A DNA stretch of 64,000 nucleotides from Chryseobacterium sp. KACC 21268 (lineage in GTDB: Bacteria; Bacteroidota; Bacteroidia; Flavobacteriales; Weeksellaceae), in contig CP117875.1 in assembly GCA_028736075.1 (NCBI GenBank), positions 2,666,001 to 2,730,000 of the forward strand, given 5' to 3'. Numbering within the stretch: position 1 is the stretch's first letter; the number at the start of each line of letters is the position of its first letter. Shown one piece after another: positions 58,222 to 64,000 of the stretch. Under the pieces are notes generated by a model that was not told the DNA's origin, made no database searches, and worked only from the letters and a program-made list of their open reading frames with translations. The position numbers and the translations under genes are program-made.

Positions 58222-60534
58222 ATGAAATCGATGATTGATAAAAAATTTATTCTCTCTTTTTTCTTAATATTTGTCACCAGTTTGCTTTTTTCGCAGACTG
58301 ACAAAGAAAACGAAATCGAAAACGTCGTGATCCAAGGCGTAAAAAAATATAAGAACAAAAAGGAAAATCCTGCTTACGCCATTATGCGTGAGGTTTGGAA
58401 AAAGAAAAAATCCAACGGATTGCTTCTCCATAAAGATTACAAATACAAAACCTACGAAAAGATAGATTTCCGCCTGGATAATATTGACAGCGCTTTCACA
58501 AAGAAAAGAGCTTTTAAGGGAATGGACTCTATCATCTTCAAATACAATGATTCTTCAGAAATTGCTGGCAAAGCGGTTCTACCGGTTTTCATCACCGAAA
58601 GTATTTTCGAGACGTACGGAAAAAACGACCCGAAAAAAGAGCGTAAAGACCTTTTGGCGACACGACTTTCTGGACTGAAGAACAATCAGATTGTTTCCAA
58701 AACGATCCAGAATATGTACAAGGACATCAATATTTATGATAACACGATCAATTATCTGAATATCGGTTTTGTAAGTCCTGTTTCCACTGATGGTTTTGGC
58801 GTTTTCGATTATAATATCACAGACACGATCGAAGTCAATACTGTTAGAAGTTACGAGATCAGATTTACCCCGAAAAACCCTGAAGCTCTTGCACTGAAAG
58901 GCAGACTTTACATTTCAATGGACAAGTACAATGTGATGAAAGTGGAAATGGAAACCAACAAAAAGATCAACATCAATTTCGTCAAGAAAATTGCAACAGA
59001 CCTTGAGTTTGACAATCCGGACGATTCCACATTCATCCCAACAAGAAATGAAACGACGATCAATCTCGTTACAAATGATAAAGACAAAGCGAAATCCATC
59101 ATAGCCAGACGCGTCGCCAACTATTCTGACTACGAATTTGACAAAGGCATCACCGATGATTTTCTAAACAAGATCGTGATTCCCGAAGACGAAATGGTGG
59201 CGAAAGACGAAACCTACTGGCAAAGCAACAGAACAGAAGCATTGACGGAAAGCGACCAGAACATCTATAAAATGTATGATGAACTTGCTGATAATCCAAA
59301 GTACAAAAAGATTGTGAAGATTGTCGAGATTGGTAATTCCGGATATTTTCACATTGGCAACGGCATTGACATCGGAAATATATTTCAATCCTTTGGTTAT
59401 AATGACATCGAAGGTGTAAGGCTGAGAGGTGGTTTCAGAACTTATCACGGTAAAAATGATATGTGGAGAATCCAAGGTTACATAGCGTACGGTTTCCGTG
59501 ATCAAAAATGGAAATTCGGTGGTGAGGCCAAATATATGTTCAACAAGGAAAACCGATTTATGATTGGTGCTGGTTACAGAAAAGATGTCTTACAACTTGG
59601 TGTTCAATTGACGACGGATGAGGGAATTATGACCAGGTCATTCGCCTCTTCTTCGGTTTTGAACAGCGGTGAAACGACCTCTATGAGTTCCGTGAATCAA
59701 ACCAATGTTTTTACAAGCATCGAGCCTTGGAAAAACTTCCAGGTGAGATTGGATGCGACCACTCAAAATATAAAATCGGCAGATTCTAATTTGTTTAACA
59801 TCAATTATTATAGAAGCGGTGTTTTGAGAACAGACCTCAATGATACAAGATTCACCACAACATTGATTTTCAGACCTGGAATAAAATTCTCAACATATGG
59901 CGTTGACCGTTATGAGATGACTGCTTTGGCAACCAATCCATCATTAATTTTAAAATATACAAAAGGTATGGGTGGCGTTTTCAATTCTGATTATAATTAC
60001 AACAAACTTCAGTTCTATTATTATCAACCGGTGATATTAGGAAACTGGGGACGCTTGTTCGCCAATGTAGAAGTTGGTAAAAACTTCGATGCTCTCCCAC
60101 TCGCTTTGCAAAATGTAATGCCGGCCAACCAATCTTACGGTTTGGTGAGAGGTGTTTTTTCTTTGATGAATTATTATGAATTCGTGGCAGATTCTTACGC
60201 CGTGATGTTTTTGGAACACCACTTCAACGGAAAGATCTTATCTCAAATTCCATTGATTAAAAAACTAAAACTGCGTGAAGTTGCCTTTTTCCGTTCAGGA
60301 ATTGGAAGTTTGAAACCAGAAACGATTTCGATGAATGCAGGAAATCTGAACCTTAGCGCTCCAAACAAACCTTACTACGAATATGGTTTCGGGATTGAGA
60401 ATATCGGTTGGGGGAATTTCAGATTGTTGAGATTGGATTTCAACTGGAGAGGAAATTACCTTAATCATAATACTTCTGCAACTTCCGAGGTTAGAAAATT
60501 TGGTGTTCAGTTTGGTTTCCAGGCGAATTTTTAG
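58222..60534 (+). CDS. DUF5686-family outer-membrane protein
   Basis: Large predicted outer-membrane beta-barrel of 770 residues. It starts at ATG 58222 (a TTG one codon earlier is possible), with signal peptide to about residue 25 (FLIFVTSLLFSQTD). Family blocks include NPAYAIMREVWKKKKSNGLL near 50-69, KGRLYISMDKYNVMKVEMET near 233-252, and many strand repeats up to the C-terminal KFGVQFGFQANF. The N-terminal carboxypeptidase-regulatory-like domain usual in the family is missing. It lies between the two lactonase genes. Confidence 0.85.
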   Translation: MKSMIDKKFILSFFLIFVTSLLFSQTDKENEIENVVIQGVKKYKNKKENPAYAIMREVWKKKKSNGLLLHKDYKYKTYEKIDFRLDNIDSAFTKKRAFKGMDSIIFKYNDSSEIAGKAVLPVFITESIFETYGKNDPKKERKDLLATRLSGLKNNQIVSKTIQNMYKDINIYDNTINYLNIGFVSPVSTDGFGVFDYNITDTIEVNTVRSYEIRFTPKNPEALALKGRLYISMDKYNVMKVEMETNKKININFVKKIATDLEFDNPDDSTFIPTRNETTINLVTNDKDKAKSIIARRVANYSDYEFDKGITDDFLNKIVIPEDEMVAKDETYWQSNRTEALTESDQNIYKMYDELADNPKYKKIVKIVEIGNSGYFHIGNGIDIGNIFQSFGYNDIEGVRLRGGFRTYHGKNDMWRIQGYIAYGFRDQKWKFGGEAKYMFNKENRFMIGAGYRKDVLQLGVQLTTDEGIMTRSFASSSVLNSGETTSMSSVNQTNVFTSIEPWKNFQVRLDATTQNIKSADSNLFNINYYRSGVLRTDLNDTRFTTTLIFRPGIKFSTYGVDRYEMTALATNPSLILKYTKGMGGVFNSDYNYNKLQFYYYQPVILGNWGRLFANVEVGKNFDALPLALQNVMPANQSYGLVRGVFSLMNYYEFVADSYAVMFLEHHFNGKILSQIPLIKKLKLREVAFFRSGIGSLKPETISMNAGNLNLSAPNKPYYEYGFGIENIGWGNFRLLRLDFNWRGNYLNHNTSATSEVRKFGVQFGFQANF

Positions 60535-60598
60535 GAAATTTGTTGAATATCAGATTTAATAAAAAAATCTGAGACAGAAATCCTCTAAATCCAGCCCA

Positions 60599-61723
60599 AT
60601 GAATTTCAAAAAAATCATTCTGTTTCTAAGTTTTTTAATTTTCACAAGTCTTTATTCTCAGAGAGAATTTGTTTTTTTCGGTTCTTACAATTGGGACAAA
60701 GGTTCGGAAGCGGTCTATGTTTATGAACTCGATACGGAATCCGGAAAATTGACCAAAGTAGCTTCATCTTCAGATGTTATCAATCCAGGCTACATCACAG
60801 TTTCGCCAGACGGAAAGTATGTTTATGCTTCGTCCGATGCCAAAATGCCAAGCGGAACAGTAAGCGCTTTCGCTTTTGATGCGGACAAAAAAACTTTAAC
60901 ATTCCTGAATCAACAAAAAACTGGTGGTGAAAATCCAGTTTATGTGAATGTTGATAAGAGTGGAAAATGGCTCATTAATGCGACTTACAACATTCCAACG
61001 ATTTCAGTTTTCCCAATTCTTGAAAATGGAAAAATCGATTCGATAGCGCAACATTTCACATTTACAGAAGGAAGCGGTGTTGACCCGAAAAGACAGGACA
61101 AAGCGCACACGCATTCTGCAGTTTTTTCTCCAGATTATAAAACTGTACTCTTCGCCGATTTGGGAGCCGACAAAATCTTGCAATATCCATTTGATGCGAC
61201 TCTGAAACAACCTTTGATAGACAGTCAGAGTACATTCATCAACACAAAACCTGGGAGCGGACCAAGACATATCACATTCAGCAAAGATGGAAAATTGGCC
61301 TACTCGATTGAAGAATTGGCGGGAATGATTTCGGTTTATGATTTCTCGGAAAACAAGCTGAAAGAAATCCAGAGAATTGCGACGCACACAGACAAAATCA
61401 AAGAAGGATTTGAAAGTTCCGATGTTCACATTTCACCAGACGGAAAATTCCTATACGCCAGCAACAGAGGTAAAGAAAACAATATTGCGATTTTTAAAAT
61501 CAAGGAAGATGGGACTTTGGAATCTCTCGGATATCAATCTGTGAAAGGAAAACACCCAAGAACTTTTGCGATAGATGAAACGGGGAAATTCATTATTGTA
61601 ACGAATGTTAATTCAAATAGTGTCACTGTTTTCAAAAGAAATCTGGAAACCGGAATGTTGAAAAAAGTGGGAAAACCGATAAAAATTAATCATCCAACTT
61701 GTGTGAAGACAAAGATGTATTAA
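60599..61723 (+). CDS. Secreted lactonase-fold beta-propeller, copy 2
   Basis: Paralogue of the 57053 protein, 374 residues, with a signal peptide (MNFKKIILFLSFLIFTSLYS). Shared blocks: DPKRQDKAHTHSAVFSPDYK near residues 160-180, PGSGPRHITFSKDGKLAYSI near 216-235, SPDGKFLYASNRGKENNIAI and GKHPRTFAIDETGKFIIVTN. It is 64 bases after the DUF5686 gene and ends just before a terminator hairpin. The arrangement lactonase-DUF5686-lactonase suggests a local duplication of one gene. Confidence 0.88.
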   Translation: MNFKKIILFLSFLIFTSLYSQREFVFFGSYNWDKGSEAVYVYELDTESGKLTKVASSSDVINPGYITVSPDGKYVYASSDAKMPSGTVSAFAFDADKKTLTFLNQQKTGGENPVYVNVDKSGKWLINATYNIPTISVFPILENGKIDSIAQHFTFTEGSGVDPKRQDKAHTHSAVFSPDYKTVLFADLGADKILQYPFDATLKQPLIDSQSTFINTKPGSGPRHITFSKDGKLAYSIEELAGMISVYDFSENKLKEIQRIATHTDKIKEGFESSDVHISPDGKFLYASNRGKENNIAIFKIKEDGTLESLGYQSVKGKHPRTFAIDETGKFIIVTNVNSNSVTVFKRNLETGMLKKVGKPIKINHPTCVKTKMY

Positions 61724-61725
61724 TA

Positions 61726-61757
61726 AGCTTTTGGCATTACGCTATTTGCAATTAGCT
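61726..61757. repeat. AGCTTTTGGC/TTGCAATTAGC repeat, copy 2
   Basis: AGCTTTTGGC at 61726-61735 and TTGCAATTAGCTTT at 61746-61759 recur from 24742-24770, in the same setting just after a gene. Confidence 0.45.
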
Positions 61758-61765
61758 TTAATAAA

Positions 61766-61799
61766 AAGTCGCAAAAGATAACTTTGCGACTTCTTTTTT
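61766..61799 (+). terminator. Terminator after the second lactonase gene
   Basis: AAGTCGCAAA and TTTGCGACTT form a perfect 10-base stem with a seven-base loop, followed by CTTTTTTT. Confidence 0.88.
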
Positions 61800-61843
61800 A
61801 TCCGTTAGAAATTATTCTTGCGCCTTTGCGTTAAATATAATTC

Positions 61844-61851
61844 TATCTTTG
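61844..61851 (+). promoter_or_regulatory. -7 element of rsmA, four bases from the start codon
   Basis: TATCTTTG, an exact TAnnTTTG, then CAAA and ATG at 61856. TTTG at 61825 or TTG at 61818 may be the -33 box. The start of transcription should coincide with the start codon. Confidence 0.6.
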
Positions 61852-61855
61852 CAAA

Positions 61856-62629
61856 ATGGACGTTAGAGCAAAAAAACACCTTGGTCAGCATTTTCTTACA
61901 GACCAGAATATCGCACGTGACATTGTAGATTCGCTTTCTTTGGAAGGTTACAAAAAAGTTTTGGAAGTGGGTCCGGGAATGGGCGTTCTGACAAAGTTCC
62001 TTCTGGAAAAAGACGTTGAAACCTACGTTGCGGAAATCGATAACGAGTCCATCGATTATCTCAAAAAGCATTATCCAAGATTAGAGGAACAGCATTTCGT
62101 TGGCGACTTTCTGAAAACTGATATTCCAGCGGTTTTTGGTGGCGAAGAATTGGCTGTGATTGGGAATTTCCCTTATAATATTTCGTCTCAGATTTTGTTT
62201 AAAATCATTGACAATTTCCAATACGTTCCCGAAATGAGCGGAATGTTCCAGAAAGAAGTTGCTGAGAGAACTTCGGGCGTTCCAAGGACTAAAGATTACG
62301 GGATTTTGTCGGTTTTGGTTCAGGCTTATTATGATGTAGAATATCTTTTCACGGTTCACGAAAATGTGTTCAATCCGCCACCAAAAGTGAAATCAGGCGT
62401 AATCCGAATGAAGCGAAATCTAAAACCTGGATTGGAAGGAAATGAAGTTCTCTTCAAGCAAATCGTAAAAGCTGGATTTGGACAACGACGCAAGAAGATG
62501 AGCAATTCTTTGAAAGTTTTGGGAATTCCTGAAGCTATGAGTTCTCATCGTTTTCTTGACATCCGTGCGGAGGAATTGTCTGTTGCGGATTTTATTGATT
62601 TTACGAATGAATGGAAGTCGAGTTTGTGA
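61856..62629 (+). CDS. rsmA: 16S rRNA dimethyladenosine transferase
   Basis: Methylates adenines 1518 and 1519 of 16S rRNA using SAM, a late step of small-subunit maturation; 257 residues. Motifs: AKKHLGQHFLTDQNIARDIV near residues 5-24, VLEVGPGMGVLTKFLLEK near 37-54, AEIDNES, GNFPYNISSQILFKI near 101-115 (motif IV) and NPPPKVKSGVIRMKRN near 168-183. Complete. Its short promoter-to-ATG distance suggests a leaderless mRNA. The stop is followed at once by an 8-base tandem repeat. Confidence 0.96.
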   Translation: MDVRAKKHLGQHFLTDQNIARDIVDSLSLEGYKKVLEVGPGMGVLTKFLLEKDVETYVAEIDNESIDYLKKHYPRLEEQHFVGDFLKTDIPAVFGGEELAVIGNFPYNISSQILFKIIDNFQYVPEMSGMFQKEVAERTSGVPRTKDYGILSVLVQAYYDVEYLFTVHENVFNPPPKVKSGVIRMKRNLKPGLEGNEVLFKQIVKAGFGQRRKKMSNSLKVLGIPEAMSSHRFLDIRAEELSVADFIDFTNEWKSSL

Positions 62630-62654
62630 GTTTGAGAGTTTGAGAGTTTGAGAG
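62623..62654 (+). repeat. Four tandem 8-base units TTTGAGAG
   Basis: TTTGTGAG then TTTGAGAG three times; the first unit contains the rsmA stop codon (TGA 62627-62629). Units of this type also occur, reversed, at 56221-56246. Confidence 0.8.
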
Positions 62655-62685
62655 TTTTATCGGAAACTGTAATTCAGACACAATG

Positions 62686-62739
62686 TTGTCATTCCGTAGG
62701 AATCTCTACAGTTAGGTTTAGATTCCTACGGAATGACAA
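62686..62739. repeat. Perfect inverted repeat with 20-base arms (GTCATTCCG)
   Basis: TTGTCATTCCGTAGGAATCT at 62686-62705 is the exact reverse complement of 62720-62739, around a 14-base loop. A partial arm (GTCATTCCGTA) occurs at 3833-3844 beside the other repeat element. No coding capacity. Confidence 0.85.
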
Positions 62740-62783
62740 ATATGATGTTTCAGGGATAACTTTAATTAAATAACAAATCCCAT

Positions 62784-62887
62784 AGCCCCCGATTGCAGTG
62801 GAAATCCTTTTTTGCGCTTACCAAAAGTTCTATTTAGATGGAAAACTTCTTGCAAAAAAGATTGTAGCGGAAAGCGGAATTAGCTCC
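62784..62887 (+). repeat. Dispersed hairpin element, copy B
   Basis: AGCCCCCGATTGCAGTGGAA, CCTTTTTTGC, a loop of about 40 bases, then GCAAAAAAGATTGTAGCGGA and an end AGCTCC. The same blocks in the same order form copy A at 3866-3949. It ends 35 bases before idi. The 292-base gap 62630-62921 is thus almost wholly repeats. Confidence 0.75.
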
Positions 62888-62909
62888 AAATAATTACATT
62901 TAAAATCCT

Positions 62910-62917
62910 TATTTTTG
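62910..62917 (+). promoter_or_regulatory. -7 element of idi, four bases from the start codon
   Basis: TATTTTTG, an exact TAnnTTTG, then TGGT and ATG at 62922. As with rsmA and dgt, the mRNA should be leaderless or nearly so. Confidence 0.55.
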
Positions 62918-62921
62918 TGGT

Positions 62922-63431
62922 ATGGAAAAAGTGGTATTGGTAAATCCGAACGATGATGTTTTGGGGCAAATGGAAAAAATGCAGGCGCACGAAAATGGGC
63001 TTTTGCATCGTGCATTTTCTGTGTTTTTGTTCAACGACCGAGGCGAAATGCTTTTGCAGAAACGAGCCAACCAAAAATACCACTCGCCAAACCAATGGAC
63101 AAATGCCTGTTGTTCGCATCCACGCCTCAATGAATCTTATCTGGACGGCGCGAAAAGACGCACGAAAGAGGAATTGGGAATTGATTGTGAGTTGACTGAA
63201 AAATTCCATTTTATCTACAAAGCGGATGTTGGTGAAGGACTTTGGGAACACGAATTGGATCACGTTTTCACGGGGAATTTCTCGGGAAAATTTGATTTGA
63301 ATTTGGATGAAGTTTCTGAGATCCGCTATGTTTCTATCCAAGACCTTGAAAAGGAAATTACTGAGAATCCTGAGCATTTTACAGAATGGTTCAAAATCAT
63401 TTGGGCGGAATATCGCAATCAGTTGAATTAA
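62922..63431 (+). CDS. idi: Isopentenyl-diphosphate delta-isomerase, type I
   Basis: Nudix-fold enzyme of 169 residues that interconverts isopentenyl and dimethylallyl diphosphate. Motifs: HRAFSVFLFNDRGEMLLQKR near residues 28-47, WTNACCSHPRLNES with the catalytic Cys near residue 64, the Nudix-like GAKRRTKEELGIDCEL and WEHELDHVFTGNF with the catalytic Glu near residue 104. Complete. It belongs to isoprenoid synthesis; no pathway partner is adjacent. Confidence 0.95.
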   Translation: MEKVVLVNPNDDVLGQMEKMQAHENGLLHRAFSVFLFNDRGEMLLQKRANQKYHSPNQWTNACCSHPRLNESYLDGAKRRTKEELGIDCELTEKFHFIYKADVGEGLWEHELDHVFTGNFSGKFDLNLDEVSEIRYVSIQDLEKEITENPEHFTEWFKIIWAEYRNQLN

Positions 63432-63440
63432 AATAAGGTC

Positions 63441-63528
63441 AACCACAAAAGTCACAAAAGTAACTGATTCCTTTTTTTGGCTTCTGTTAGTCTTAAAATG
63501 AAGTAAAACTTTCGTGACTTTTGTGGTT
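63441..63528. repeat. Inverted-repeat element, AACCACA family, copy 2
   Basis: AACCACAAAAGTCACAAAAG (63441-63460) pairs with CTTTCGTGACTTTTGTGGTT (63509-63528) with one mismatch, enclosing a 47-base core. The ends resemble copy 1 at 33670-33783 (AACCACA-x-A-x-G-x-CACA). Noncoding; about 10 bases after the idi stop. Confidence 0.75.
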
Positions 63529-63635
63529 ATAAAAAGATTGCAAAAGCTAAAACTCTTTGTTTTTCTATTTTCCTAAAATCTGCTGAAACGTAAATCCGAA
63601 AAAATTGCTTAACTTTATTATCAAATCTTAAAATT

Positions 63636-64000
63636 ATGAAGGCTTTGGCAATTGGCGCAACTGGCGCAACGGGGAAAGATCTTGTGGATCAACTTTCGCA
63701 CGACCCTGAATTTGAGCAGATTGATATTTTCGTGCGACGCCGTTCTGATTTTCATAATGATAAAATTACCGCACACATCGTAGATTTTGACCGACCGGAA
63801 GAATGGAAACATCTTGTGAAAGGTGATGTGGCATTTGCCTGTCTGGGAACGACTTTGAAGTCTGCAGGAAGCAAGGACAATCAATGGAAAATCGATTACG
63901 ACTATCAATATAATTTTGCGAAAGCGGCGAAGGAAAATCAAGTGGAGGATTTTGTTTTGGTATCTTCTTATGGCGCAAGTCCTGATTCTAAAATTTTCTA
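63636..64000 (+). CDS. NAD(P)-binding oxidoreductase, N-terminal part
   Basis: Rossmann-fold protein running off the right edge; about 121 codons are visible. It begins MKALAIGATGATGKDLVDQL (GxxGxxG nucleotide-binding loop), with CLGTTLKSAGSKDNQWKIDY near residues 70-89 and ENQVEDFVLVSSYGASPDSK near 100-119, the pattern of the HTATIP2/YwnB-like atypical short-chain dehydrogenases. Substrate unknown. Confidence 0.8.
   Translation, partial: MKALAIGATGATGKDLVDQLSHDPEFEQIDIFVRRRSDFHNDKITAHIVDFDRPEEWKHLVKGDVAFACLGTTLKSAGSKDNQWKIDYDYQYNFAKAAKENQVEDFVLVSSYGASPDSKIF

Noticed and set aside
61817-61832. CTTGCGCCTTTGCGTT before rsmA as an arm of the AACCACA repeat family
   Set aside because: Only one arm and weak similarity; it may simply supply the -33 region of the rsmA promoter.
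1-64000. CRISPR arrays, rRNA, tRNA, insertion sequences, phage or toxin-antitoxin modules
   Set aside because: No spaced direct repeats, no clover-leaf or rRNA signature, and no transposase, integrase or toxin-antitoxin protein was recognised on either strand.

Overview
The window looks like chromosome of a Bacteroidota species of the family Weeksellaceae, close to Chryseobacterium. This rests on AT-rich DNA, four proteins ending in type IX secretion (T9SS) sorting domains, promoters of the Bacteroidota type (TTTG about 18-20 bases before TAnnTTTG), HmuY, DUF5686 and SusD-free TonB systems, and several intergenic repeat families. Genus is inferred from protein style only. I see no rRNA, tRNA, CRISPR array, transposase or phage gene.

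Layout. 1-6.1 kb, leftward: a two-component system followed by a tripartite RND metal-efflux operon (TolC, adaptor, pump cut by the window edge); four TTAAA half-sites with an 11-base period precede the TolC gene. 6.2-8.9 kb: orphan genes (acetyltransferase, GH114-like lipoprotein, small lipoprotein). 8.9-20 kb: the main system, a heme acquisition locus. Leftward it runs TonB receptor, HmuY lipoprotein, HmuT, HmuU, HmuV, a SAM methyltransferase and HmuS, then a terminator and a ChaN-like gene. Rightward from the same control region are two T9SS-exported proteins, one a second HmuY. Both rightward genes carry a nearly identical 55-base promoter/operator module with ATTTAGAAT-type dyads that look like Fur sites. 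20-24.8 kb: lipB, dgt, a Nei/Fpg glycosylase, a T9SS protein and a DUF2461 gene. 24.8-32.7 kb: poorly recognised lipoproteins and membrane proteins, including two apparently broken genes, a TPR membrane regulator and a T9SS beta-propeller. 32.7-37.1 kb: glycosyltransferase, alpha-amylase family enzyme, a LOG-type hydrolase. 37.1-42.7 kb: stress and efflux genes: two Crp/Fnr regulators, a DJ-1/PfpI protein, two SMR transporters, an HxlR regulator and a metallo-beta-lactamase-fold enzyme. 42.7-64 kb: mainly housekeeping: OmpA, gcvP, acyl-CoA ligase with an epimerase, two alpha/beta hydrolases, pdxJ, an MscS channel, ung, two secreted lactonase-fold propellers around a DUF5686 outer-membrane protein, rsmA, idi and a partial oxidoreductase.

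The strongest leads are: the duplicated iron-type control module and the two-tier (lipoprotein plus T9SS) HmuY arrangement; a perfect TGTGA-N6-TCACA dyad next to a Crp/Fnr regulator whose recognition helix keeps the E. coli CRP contact residues; the 11-base-phased operator of the efflux operon; and a set of dispersed inverted repeats. No wholly new enzymatic system was recognised. Family names come from memory of protein motifs; no database was searched.
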